DNA of 64,000 nt. It comes from Candidatus Kapaibacterium sp. Its GTDB lineage: Bacteria; Bacteroidota; Ignavibacteria; Kapaibacteriales; UBA2268. Position 1 is the stretch's first letter; the number at the start of each line of letters is the position of its first letter. Under the pieces are notes generated by a model, which was not told where the DNA came from, did no database searches, and saw only the letters and a program-made list of their open reading frames with translations. Positions 51,364-59,266 of this stretch are shown one piece after another. The stretch covers positions 2,207,950-2,271,949 of the forward strand of contig CP058732.1 in the NCBI GenBank assembly GCA_013414795.1, written 5' to 3'. A program made the translations under genes and the position numbers.

Positions 51364-52413
51364 TTACTTTATTTCCCAGTAAGAATCGCCTTTCAAAAGT
51401 GTTTCGATAGATGTATCTGGGGTTTTGGCTTTTGCTTCCTCGATTTGTTTTGCAATCAATTCCTCGTAGGTTGGTTTTTGAATCGCTTGGAAAATTCCGA
51501 AAGGTCGAGGAAGTTCTGGATTATAAGTCATATTAGCAAGAATGAAGGCTAAAGTTGAATCTTGCTCGTTATGGACGATTAAATCATTAACTGACCATTT
51601 TCCGTCGGCTAATGAGACGACAGTGGGAGTGAAACCATCGAGCCTAATTCCTTTGTCGTTGTTTGTACCAAAAATCAAAGGCTTTCCGTGTTCAAGCATA
51701 ATTGAGTGCTCCTTGCGTGTTTCAGCAGATGTGAACAAATCGTAAGCACCATCGTTGTAAATCACGCAATTTGAATAAATTTCGACAAAAGCAAAGCCAT
51801 TGTGCCGTCCCGCTCGCTCCAAAATATATTGCATATGTTTGGGGTCTCGGTCGAAAGTTCGAGCCACAAAAGAAGAACCAGAACCAAGAGCAAGAGCAAC
51901 TGGGTTGAATGGATAATCTATATTCCCATAAGGAGTGGATTTGGTTGGTGAACCGAATTGGGTTGTTGGAGCAACCTGACCTTTCGTTAAACTATAGATT
52001 CCGTTGTTAAACAACAAGACTTTTAACCCTATGTTTCGACGGGCAGCGTGAATAAAATGGTTTCCACCAATACTTAAACAATCGCCGTCGCCAGTTACAA
52101 CCCAAACAGAAAGGTCGGGACGAGCAATCTTCAATCCAGTTGCAATAATCACAGCCCGCCCGTGAATACCGTGAATACCATAAGTTTGCATATAATATGG
52201 GAATCGGCTGCTACATCCAATTCCAGAAATAAAAGCAAACTGCTCCCGTGGAATTTTTAACCCAGCAAGTACTTTTTGTACTTGCGAAAGAATTGAATAA
52301 TCGCCACAACCCGAACACCATCGAACCTCCAAGGGGGACTTAAAGTCTTTTGGAGCATACTCTATTGCGGAAATTGGTTTAGTTTGAATAATTTTATCAA
52401 CCAAGGTAGTCAT
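51364..52413 (-). CDS. korB: 2-oxoacid:ferredoxin oxidoreductase beta subunit (KorB type)
   Basis: This 349-residue TPP-binding subunit has the iron-sulfur cysteines Cys33 and Cys36 in RWCSGCGDYS, Cys67 in GIGCSSRFPYY, and one in YSNCVIYNDGAYD. The TPP/Mg motif is GDGDCLSIGGNHFIHAARRN with FNNGIYSLTKGQVAPTT after it. With the fused alpha subunit it oxidatively decarboxylates a 2-oxoacid, most likely 2-oxoglutarate, to acyl-CoA with reduction of ferredoxin; the reaction is reversible and feeds a reductive or anaerobic TCA cycle. It starts 2 nt after korA and ends at a terminator. Confidence 0.94.
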   Translation of the reverse strand: MTTLVDKIIQTKPISAIEYAPKDFKSPLEVRWCSGCGDYSILSQVQKVLAGLKIPREQFAFISGIGCSSRFPYYMQTYGIHGIHGRAVIIATGLKIARPDLSVWVVTGDGDCLSIGGNHFIHAARRNIGLKVLLFNNGIYSLTKGQVAPTTQFGSPTKSTPYGNIDYPFNPVALALGSGSSFVARTFDRDPKHMQYILERAGRHNGFAFVEIYSNCVIYNDGAYDLFTSAETRKEHSIMLEHGKPLIFGTNNDKGIRLDGFTPTVVSLADGKWSVNDLIVHNEQDSTLAFILANMTYNPELPRPFGIFQAIQKPTYEELIAKQIEEAKAKTPDTSIETLLKGDSYWEIK

Positions 52414-52415
52414 TG

Positions 52416-54254
52416 TTACCTCCCCTTCTGATTTAAAACTTCAAGTATTTTATTTTCAATTTCGCTGGATAAGAAAATTCTTCCTTGTATCTTATGGTAA
52501 CTAATCACAGGTTTTAAGAATTTCCCTTGTAATATAAATGCCAATTGACCCAGATTGTTTTCGGGAACTAGTATTTTGTCGAATTTTTCAATAATTGAAC
52601 CCAAATTCTTTGGAAATGGGTTTAGATATTTCAAATGGACATATGCAAGTTTATAACCCTTTTCGGTTAATCTATCGAAAGCGGCTTTAATCGAACCATA
52701 AGTACTTCCCCAACCAATAATCAATAGGTCTGCATCTTCGGAACCAAATAATTCTGCATCTGGAATATCTTGTTGAATTCGATTAATTTTCTCGGCACGC
52801 AATTCAACCATTCGTTGGTGATTCAGCGGGTCTTGACTTATGACGCCAGTCACGTCCTCTTTTTCCAAGCCACCAATTCTATGCTCAAGACCAGGATAAC
52901 CAGGAATTGCCCAACTGCGAGCCAATGTAATTGGGTCTCGTTTGTATGGGAGATAGTCTGGTTTCGTGTAAAATTCAACTGGAATTTCGGGAATGGAATC
53001 CAAATCGGGAATTTTCCATTCCTCTGAACTTTGCCCAAGATATCCATCGGTTAACAAAATTACGGGGGTCATATACTTAATTGCAATTCTTGCTGCTTCG
53101 ATTGTCATATCAAAGCAATCTGTTGGTGTTGACGCCGCAAGAACTGGAAGAGGTGCTTCCCCGTGCCGGCCAAACATTGAAATGAACAAATCAGATTGTT
53201 CCATTTTCGTGGGCATACCAGTGCTTGGTCCAGCTCTTTGAACATCAACAACAATAAGTGGCAATTCCAGTATTACAGCCAAACCAAGACCCTCGACTTT
53301 CAAAGACAAACCAGGACCCGAGGTGGAAGTTGCTGCAAGAGCCCCACCGTAGGCAGCGCCAATAGCGCTTGTAACCCCGCCGATTTCGTCCTCCGCCTGT
53401 AAATGCAATACACCATAAGGTTTGTAACTTGCGATGTAATGCAAGATTTCGGACGCAGGTGTTATTGGGTATGAGCCGAGGAATAAGGGAAGGTTTGCCT
53501 TCTTTGCTGCTACAACCAAGGCTAAGGCAACAGCCTCGTTTCCAGTGATATTACGATAAACTCCGGGCTCCAATTTCTTTGTAGATATTCGATAACGAAT
53601 AGCAAATAATTCATTGGTCTCCCCAAATTCATAGCCAGCACGCAATACTTTCAAATTGGCTTCGGCTATCTCTGGTTTTTTGCCAAACTTTTTCTTAATC
53701 CAATGCTCTGTTTCTGTTAAAGGCAAATCGAACAACCAGTAAGTCAGCCCGAGTGCAAAGATGTTCTTTGTTCTTTCAATTTGTTTAGGGCTTAGTCCGG
53801 AATCTTTTAGAATTTCTTTTACAATTTCGTTGAAGTTAATCTTGAAAACCTGGTAATTTTTTAACGAGCCATCTTCGAGAGGGTTAGTTTCGTATTTGGC
53901 AAGTTTAAGATTCTTCTCAGTAAAATTGGCAGTATTGACAATAAGAATGCCTTTTTCTCTTAAAAAAGGAAGGTTCACTTTCAAAGAAGCAGGATTCATT
54001 GCAACAAGAACATCGATTTTGTCCCCGGGCGTGTAGACACCTTTCGAGCCGAAATGAATTTGGTAGGCACTAACACCGTAAAGAGTACCCTCGGGAGCAC
54101 GCACTTCTGAGGGATAATCTGGAAACGTACTTACATCAGCCCCAATAAAAGCACTTGTATCCGAAAACTTCGATCCAGTGAGTTGCATTCCATCGCCCGA
54201 GTCGCCCGCAAAACGAATTGTAACATCTTCAAGATAAATAACATCTCGTTCCAT
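52416..54254 (-). CDS. korA: 2-oxoacid:ferredoxin oxidoreductase alpha subunit with fused gamma domain
   Basis: The 612-residue protein fuses the gamma domain (about 1-190; TIRFAGDSGDGMQLTGSKFS, FPDYPSEVRAPEGTLYGVSA) to the alpha domains (about 225-600; GNEAVALALVVAAKKANLPL, GSYPITPASEILHYIA, AEDEIGGVTSAIGAAYGGAL, TSTSGPGLSLKVEGLG, VDVQRAGPSTGMPTKMEQSD). This two-gene arrangement is standard for KorAB in Bacteroidota and related lineages. Substrate is inferred as 2-oxoglutarate from subunit layout, not proven. The 130-nt upstream gap is very AT-rich; no promoter could be supported. Confidence 0.94.
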   Translation of the reverse strand: MERDVIYLEDVTIRFAGDSGDGMQLTGSKFSDTSAFIGADVSTFPDYPSEVRAPEGTLYGVSAYQIHFGSKGVYTPGDKIDVLVAMNPASLKVNLPFLREKGILIVNTANFTEKNLKLAKYETNPLEDGSLKNYQVFKINFNEIVKEILKDSGLSPKQIERTKNIFALGLTYWLFDLPLTETEHWIKKKFGKKPEIAEANLKVLRAGYEFGETNELFAIRYRISTKKLEPGVYRNITGNEAVALALVVAAKKANLPLFLGSYPITPASEILHYIASYKPYGVLHLQAEDEIGGVTSAIGAAYGGALAATSTSGPGLSLKVEGLGLAVILELPLIVVDVQRAGPSTGMPTKMEQSDLFISMFGRHGEAPLPVLAASTPTDCFDMTIEAARIAIKYMTPVILLTDGYLGQSSEEWKIPDLDSIPEIPVEFYTKPDYLPYKRDPITLARSWAIPGYPGLEHRIGGLEKEDVTGVISQDPLNHQRMVELRAEKINRIQQDIPDAELFGSEDADLLIIGWGSTYGSIKAAFDRLTEKGYKLAYVHLKYLNPFPKNLGSIIEKFDKILVPENNLGQLAFILQGKFLKPVISYHKIQGRIFLSSEIENKILEVLNQKGR

Positions 54255-54384
54255 TACTTTTCCTTCGAATTAAAATAAACAACTTATTTTGTTGAAAAAA
54301 ATTATCATTCATATTATTTTAATTTTGTAATAAAAATGTACCATAGAAATACAAAAATAACTACTTTGAAATATAAAATTTAAA

Positions 54385-55257
54385 TCAAATATCAATATCA
54401 AAAGTTTTTCGAATGGCAAATCCAATTGAAAATGTAATTCCAGTAACAACTAAATTGATAACAACCATTTCGAGGAAACGGCTTTTAAACGAATAATCTT
54501 TTGCAATTGAAATGTAAAAATTAAAAAAGAAAATAATCGAAATTGCTATCAACAAAGTCAAAAGCAAGGCGAAAAATGGATTACTTAATAAAAAAAATGG
54601 TATCACCAAAAGCAGCACTGTAATTATGTAAGCGACACCAGTATAAGTAGCAGATTTAACGTGGTCTTTGCTGCCACCTTCTGCCCTTGCAGAAAGATAC
54701 GAAGAAGCAGCCATCGAGAATGATGCAGCAATTCCAGTTATCAATCCAACAATTGCAATTAGAAATGTGTTTTGCAATGCAAAAGTATAGCCTGCAAGTG
54801 CCCCCGTCAACTCAACAAGTGCATCGTTCAGCCCAAGAACAATGGCACCAGCGTATTTCAACTTTTCCTCGTCTATCATATTAATCAATTCAACTTCGTG
54901 GGCATCTTCATCTTTGATTATCTTCTCGGCTTCTGGAAAATATTCGCTAATTTTTTCATAAATGTTCTGAGCCTTCTCTTCGGCTTTTTCCATCAGTTTC
55001 AAACTAAAAGTCAAGCCAAAAACCGTAGCCAAAAGTTTATAATATGCAATGGTAAACCGATTGGGTTTAGGCTCGTAATTTGTATACTTTTTCCAAAAAT
55101 TAGAATGAGCCAATTCTTCGCGGGCAATTCTTGAAAGGATTCGAGAGGTATTGTCGTCTTTGACTTTTTTCGCCAAGGCTTCGTAGACATAGTATTCATT
55201 CAATTCGTTTTTTTGGATTAGGATTAATTCCTTCTTTAATGAATTAGAAATTTCCAT
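54385..55257 (-). CDS. mbfA: ferritin-like/VIT1 fusion protein (MbfA type), putative iron/manganese exporter
   Basis: The 290-residue protein fuses an N-terminal rubrerythrin/ferritin-like domain (about 1-125) to a CCC1/VIT1 transporter domain (about 135-290). The first has carboxylate ligands in NELNEYYVYEALAKK, REELAHSNFWKKY, AEEKAQNIYEKISEYF and DEDAHEVELINMIDEE. The second shows AIVLGLNDALVELTGALAGY, AASFSMAASSYLSARAEGGS and further helices. Family knowledge: erythrin-VIT fusions such as MbfA bind iron in the ferritin domain and export it, giving iron and peroxide resistance. Regulation by Fur or Irr homologues is usual, but I see no clear box in the AT-rich 264-nt upstream gap. Confidence 0.88.
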   Translation of the reverse strand: MEISNSLKKELILIQKNELNEYYVYEALAKKVKDDNTSRILSRIAREELAHSNFWKKYTNYEPKPNRFTIAYYKLLATVFGLTFSLKLMEKAEEKAQNIYEKISEYFPEAEKIIKDEDAHEVELINMIDEEKLKYAGAIVLGLNDALVELTGALAGYTFALQNTFLIAIVGLITGIAASFSMAASSYLSARAEGGSKDHVKSATYTGVAYIITVLLLVIPFFLLSNPFFALLLTLLIAISIIFFFNFYISIAKDYSFKSRFLEMVVINLVVTGITFSIGFAIRKTFDIDI

Positions 55258-55429
55258 ATTAACACCATTAATTATTTTAGTTACGAACCAAAAAACATAT
55301 AGTGTATCGTATATAAAATTTCAATAAATTTTTCATTAACAACAAAAAATAAGGAATTTTTTAAAAAAATAAAATTTATTATTTTTGAGTTTTATGATTA
55401 TATTTACTTTTTTTTAATTTGTCGGTTGT

Positions 55430-55437
55430 TAATTTTG
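55430..55437 (+). promoter_or_regulatory. candidate -7 promoter element of the TRL gene
   Basis: TAATTTTG matches TAnnTTTG exactly; transcription would start near 55444, giving a leader of about 78 nt that contains the 13-nt element at 55480-55492 and the Shine-Dalgarno AGGAGG at 55511-55516. At the -33 position the sequence is a T tract, not a clean TTTG. Otherwise the gap 55258-55521 is AT-rich without a recognisable element. Confidence 0.35.
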
Positions 55438-55479
55438 CCCAATTCAAACAGGTTATCAAATTTTTAAAAATATAAATAT

Positions 55480-55492
55480 TTTGGCTGGACGA
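55480..55492 (+). repeat. left half of a 13-bp inverted repeat flanking the TRL gene
   Basis: TTTGGCTGGACGA in the leader is the exact reverse complement of TCGTCCAGCCAAA at 55897-55909, past the stop codon. It is GC-rich against its surroundings. See the finding on this locus. Confidence 0.7.
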
Positions 55493-55521
55493 TTCAATTA
55501 TTAACATTTTAGGAGGTTTTT

Positions 55522-55845
55522 ATGAAAAAGTTCATTTTTTTCCTACCAGTCATATTACTTTCCTTGGCACTGATTACAGGTTGTGGTGCCTATGCGGTTA
55601 CACCAGTGTTAGGTGTTCTCTACACCGATATCAAAGCCCCAGTAACTGCCACTTCTCATCCAACATACTCCAAAGTAGGAACCGCCTCGTGCACTTCAAT
55701 CCTTGGCCTAATTGCAACGGGGGACGCTAGCATCGAAGCCGCTTGCAAAAGCGTAGGTATCACCAAAATCCATCACGTCGATTTTCATTCCAATAATATC
55801 CTAGGCATTGTCGCAACTTATAAAATTTACGTCTATGGTGATTAA
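55522..55845 (+). CDS. TRL-family lipoprotein
   Basis: The 107-residue product has a lipoprotein signal with lipobox ITGC (Cys21). The mature part matches the TRL-like family (PF13146): GVLYTDIKAPVTATSHP, VGTASCTSILGLIATGDASI, EAACKSVGITKIHHVDFHSN, YKIYVYGD. Function of the family is unknown; members are small envelope lipoproteins. AGGAGG at 55511-55516, 5 nt before ATG, is the strongest ribosome site in the window and suggests high expression. Monocistronic between two minus-strand units. The leader and 3' region contain complementary sequences that may fold together. Confidence 0.88.
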   Translation: MKKFIFFLPVILLSLALITGCGAYAVTPVLGVLYTDIKAPVTATSHPTYSKVGTASCTSILGLIATGDASIEAACKSVGITKIHHVDFHSNNILGIVATYKIYVYGD

Positions 55846-55867
55846 TCTTCTTTTTATTTGATTCGAA

Positions 55868-55925
55868 TGGGGTGGACTGTTGATTTATAAATAATTTCGT
55901 CCAGCCAAATTTGCAGGCCACCCCA
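55868..55925 (+). other. 3' hairpin of the TRL transcript presenting a sequence complementary to the 5' leader
   Basis: TGGGGTGGACTG (55868-55879) pairs with CAGGCCACCCCA (55914-55925) over 12 positions with one A-G mismatch. The 34-nt loop holds TCGTCCAGCCAAA (55897-55909), the exact complement of the leader element at 55480-55492. No T run follows directly, so it is not a classic terminator. It could be a structured 3' UTR or part of a small RNA. Confidence 0.55.
55897..55909 (+). repeat. right half of the 13-bp inverted repeat flanking the TRL gene
   Basis: TCGTCCAGCCAAA lies in the loop of the 3' hairpin, exactly complementary to 55480-55492. Confidence 0.7.
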
Positions 55926-55975
55926 GCAATAATACAAAATTGGAAGTTCTTTTGTAGGCAAAAGCCTTGCCGTGG

Positions 55976-56950
55976 TTATTTTTCTCTCTCTACAATATAA
56001 TCTGCCAATCGGAGAAGGGACTCTCGGGCAGAGTTGTTGGGAAATTCTTGCAATATTCTTTTTGCCTTGTTAATAAAATCTATTGCAGTGGCTTGGGCAG
56101 AGCCAATCCCATCGTTTTCTATCACGAAATCAATTACTTCTTTCACATCTTTACGTTTTTTGTTCGACTTCACAATGTTCACTATTGCTTTGGCTTCTTT
56201 ATCCGAAACCTTTTGCAATGCGTAGATTAATGGAAGAGTTATTTTTTTCTCTCGTATGTCATTTCCCACTGGTTTGCCGATGATACTTGTTTTGCCAATG
56301 TAGTCGAAAATGTCGTCGCGTATTTGAAATGCAAGCCCAATCAATTTGCCAAACTCTTTCAACTTTGCTCGCATCTCTTTATCATCAGTAACACTCAAAC
56401 AACCAATCTCGCAACAAGCAGAAATCAACGAAGCGGTTTTACTATAAATAATCTCAAAATATCTATTTTCGTCGGTTTCGAATTCTCGAGAAGTTTGTAT
56501 TTGCAATAGTTCTCCTTCGCTCATCAATTTAACTGCTTCCGAAAGCACGTGCAAAAATTCGAACTCGTTGTTTTCGATTGCAATAAGTAAGCCCTTTGCA
56601 AGAAGAAAATCTCCAAGCAAAACTGCAATCTTGTTGTTCCATTTGGCATTGATAGAAAGGATTCCACGTCGTTCTTGGGCTTCGTCGACGACATCGTCGT
56701 GTACAAGGGTTGCAGTGTGCAACAATTCAACCATTGTTGCACCAATAAATGTTCGCTCGTTTACCTCGCCTACCAAGTTTGCAGAAAGAAAAATCAAAAG
56801 CGGGCGAATTCTTTTTCCTTTCCTTGAAACTAAATAGCGAACGACAGTATCGAGTAATCCGATATCGGTTTTTAATACCGAACGGAAGTACTCTTCAAAT
56901 TTTTCTAACTCTTTCGATACAGGTAAAGTAATTTGGTCTAGAACTTTCAA
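55976..56950 (-). CDS. long-chain polyprenyl diphosphate synthase (octaprenyl-type)
   Basis: The 324-residue trans-isoprenyl synthase has both aspartate-rich motifs: LVHDDVVDEAQERRG with DDxxD, and IRDDIFDYIG, plus RKGKRIRPLLIFLSANL and LGDFLLAKGLLIA. It condenses isopentenyl diphosphate units to make the side chain of menaquinone or ubiquinone. Chain length (C35-C40) is inferred from its similarity to the IspB/HepT type rather than to farnesyl synthases. The gene lies 21 nt after the DHOD-like gene on the same strand. Confidence 0.92.
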   Translation of the reverse strand: MKVLDQITLPVSKELEKFEEYFRSVLKTDIGLLDTVVRYLVSRKGKRIRPLLIFLSANLVGEVNERTFIGATMVELLHTATLVHDDVVDEAQERRGILSINAKWNNKIAVLLGDFLLAKGLLIAIENNEFEFLHVLSEAVKLMSEGELLQIQTSREFETDENRYFEIIYSKTASLISACCEIGCLSVTDDKEMRAKLKEFGKLIGLAFQIRDDIFDYIGKTSIIGKPVGNDIREKKITLPLIYALQKVSDKEAKAIVNIVKSNKKRKDVKEVIDFVIENDGIGSAQATAIDFINKAKRILQEFPNNSARESLLRLADYIVEREK

Positions 56951-56971
56951 GGAATATTCAACCAGAATTTA

Positions 56972-57958
56972 TTAAAACTTTTCGCTAAAATATCGCATAA
57001 ATTGAGCTCTTTCGTAAACCGCAGGGTTCAAACTTTTCGATTGGCTCAATCTCCCACGAAAATCTTCAATCGAATCGAATTCTTTTTCCGCCATCCAATT
57101 CTTTACCTCTTCAAGCATTTCGCCAATTACTTTAGGACCTTTTCGATACAGCACAGAAGCAATTTGAACGGCTTTTGCCCCAGCAAGTAATTGCTTGACA
57201 ACAGCCTTCCCGTCGTGAACACCAGTGGAAGCACACAAATCACAATTCACTCTATCGCTCATAATTGATATCCAACGCAAAGACTTTCCAAGGTCCGCTG
57301 GATTGCTTAATACATTGGTTGGTACAACAGTCAACGAATCCAAATCGAAATCAGGTTCGAAGAATCGATTGAATAAAACTATTCCTTTGACACCAGTTTC
57401 AGAAATTCTCTTAATCATTTTGGCAAGATTGGAGAAATAATAACTCAATTTGACTGCAACTGGAATTTTAACTTCAGCAAGAACGGAATTAATTATTTCG
57501 AAATACATTTGTTCATTCTCTTCACTGGTTCTTTCTAAATCTGACGGCATAATGAAAATGTTCAATTCAAGGGCATCTGCCCCAGCGTTTTCAACTCGTT
57601 TTGCAAATGGAACCCATTCCTTTGCACTTACACAATTTACCGAAGCAATTATTGGAACAGAGACTTCTTTCTTGACATCCGAAATCAAATTCAAATACTT
57701 TGTTACGCTATCTTCGATATTTTCCAAATCGAAAAAATCGTAAATTTCGGGGTAAATCGTGCTTGGTCTTTGCATCTGGGCAAGATTATGTTCCATTTCC
57801 CATACAATTTCTTCTTCGAAGATTGACTTCAAAACAACTGCCGAGGCACCATTTTCCACTAAATTTTTAATGTCCTTTACTGAAAAGGTATAACCACAAC
57901 TTCCAACTATTATGGGGTTTCGAAGTTTAAAACCAAGATAATTTGTAGACAAATCCAT
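56972..57958 (-). CDS. dihydroorotate dehydrogenase-like FMN oxidoreductase
   Basis: The 328-residue TIM-barrel flavoprotein resembles DHODH/PreA: LSTNYLGFKLRNPIIVGSCG at the N-terminus, AGADALELNIFIMPSD, KIPVAVKLSYYFSNLAKMIK, and the phosphate-binding CASTGVHDGKAVVKQLLAGA with AVQIASVLY. The catalytic loop of true class 1 DHODHs (S/C-x-PN-x-x-G) is not visible where SVNCVSAKEWVPFAK stands. So this is the common Bacteroidota 'DHOD-like' paralogue, not safely PyrD. Substrate unknown. TTAGGAG is a good ribosome site for the ATG at 57958. Divergent from gcdH-like gene by 137 nt. Confidence 0.82.
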   Translation of the reverse strand: MDLSTNYLGFKLRNPIIVGSCGYTFSVKDIKNLVENGASAVVLKSIFEEEIVWEMEHNLAQMQRPSTIYPEIYDFFDLENIEDSVTKYLNLISDVKKEVSVPIIASVNCVSAKEWVPFAKRVENAGADALELNIFIMPSDLERTSEENEQMYFEIINSVLAEVKIPVAVKLSYYFSNLAKMIKRISETGVKGIVLFNRFFEPDFDLDSLTVVPTNVLSNPADLGKSLRWISIMSDRVNCDLCASTGVHDGKAVVKQLLAGAKAVQIASVLYRKGPKVIGEMLEEVKNWMAEKEFDSIEDFRGRLSQSKSLNPAVYERAQFMRYFSEKF

Positions 57959-58095
57959 AATAACTCCTAATGTTTAAAAGCAAAAATAACGAAAAAAGGA
58001 GAATTACCCAAAGTTCATTTGTTCAAACCTAAACAAAATTTAAATAAATTTAGAAATCAATCGACTAAATAATTTTATTATCAATATGGATTGTT

Positions 58096-59259
58096 ATGAA
58101 TTTCAATGTTTTTGACTATTACAACATAGAAGAATTATTTACAGAAGAAGAGCGACTAATTCGCAACACTGTTCGGGAATTTGTCGATAATGAAGTAATC
58201 CCTATAATTGAAAAGCATTATCGAGAAGGCACATTCCCAATGCATTTAATTCCGAAGATGGCTGAATTGGGTTTATTCGGTATTACTCTTCCCCAAGAAT
58301 ACGGAGGAAGCGGAGCGAATTACACTTCCTATGGTCTTGCTATGATGGAACTTGAACGAGGAGACTCGGCTATACGCTCGTTCGCATCCGTACAAAATTC
58401 GCTGGTAATTTACCCAATTTACCGATATGCAAAAGAAGAAGCAAAAAAGAAATGGCTTCCGAAACTTGCAAGCGCAGAAGCAATTGGATGTTTTGGATTG
58501 ACTGAACCCGATTTCGGTTCAAATCCTGGCGGAATGGCTTCGACCGCAAAGAAAATCGATGGGGGATACTTGCTCAATGGTACAAAAATGTGGATTACCA
58601 ATGGTAATATCGCTGATGTGGCTATTGTTTGGGCGAAACTGGACGGGGTAGTAAATGGTTTCATTGTGGAAACCAATCGCAAAGGCTTCAAAGCTATTGA
58701 AATGAAAGGAAAACATTCTCTTCGTGCATCAGTTACCTCCGAACTTATCCTCGAAGATGTCGAAGTCCCAGAAGAGAACCATTTGGAAGTAACTGGGCTC
58801 AAAGGTCCTTTAAGTTGTTTAACACAAGCCCGCTATGGAATTGCTTGGGGAGCTATTGGCTCAGCCCTTGCAGTTTTTGAATCCTCGTTAAATTATGCTA
58901 AAACAAGAATTCAATTTGGTAAACCAATTGGTGCTTTCCAAATCATTCAAGAGAAATTGGTTTGGATGCTAAATGAAATCACCAAAGCCCAATTGATTGC
59001 CTATCGGCTGGGGAGACTGAAAGACGAGGACCGTGCCCGCTTCCAGCAAGTTTCTCTGGCAAAAAGGAACAATGTGGACATTGCATTGCAATGTGCAAGA
59101 ATTGCAAGAGAAATTCACGGAGCCAACGGAATTCTTGATGAATACCCAATTATGAGACATATGGCGAACCTCGAATCTGTTAAAACTTACGAAGGAACCC
59201 ACGATATTCATACTTTAATACTCGGAGAGGACATCACTGGTTTTAGTGCCTTCGCTTAA
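58096..59259 (+). CDS. gcdH: acyl-CoA dehydrogenase of the glutaryl-CoA dehydrogenase type
   Basis: The 387-residue FAD enzyme has IGCFGLTEPDFGSNPGGMAS in the acyl-CoA/FAD site, MWITNGNIADVAIVWAKLD, the arginine-containing YAKTRIQFGKPIGAFQIIQE, and the C-terminal catalytic-base region TYEGTHDIHTLILGEDITGF. The YEGTHDIHTLILG..ITG ending is characteristic of glutaryl-CoA dehydrogenase, which makes crotonyl-CoA from glutaryl-CoA in Lys/Trp degradation; other short-chain ACADs differ there. I rate the subtype as likely, not certain. The PolX gene starts 7 nt after the stop. Confidence 0.85.
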   Translation: MNFNVFDYYNIEELFTEEERLIRNTVREFVDNEVIPIIEKHYREGTFPMHLIPKMAELGLFGITLPQEYGGSGANYTSYGLAMMELERGDSAIRSFASVQNSLVIYPIYRYAKEEAKKKWLPKLASAEAIGCFGLTEPDFGSNPGGMASTAKKIDGGYLLNGTKMWITNGNIADVAIVWAKLDGVVNGFIVETNRKGFKAIEMKGKHSLRASVTSELILEDVEVPEENHLEVTGLKGPLSCLTQARYGIAWGAIGSALAVFESSLNYAKTRIQFGKPIGAFQIIQEKLVWMLNEITKAQLIAYRLGRLKDEDRARFQQVSLAKRNNVDIALQCARIAREIHGANGILDEYPIMRHMANLESVKTYEGTHDIHTLILGEDITGFSAFA

Positions 59260-59266
59260 AAATTCT

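Noticed and set aside
55957..55971. Short hairpin GGCAA-AAGCC-TTGCC followed by a loose T tract, as terminator of the TRL gene
   Set aside because: The stem is only 5 bp and the T tract is interrupted by GTGGTTA; too weak to call.
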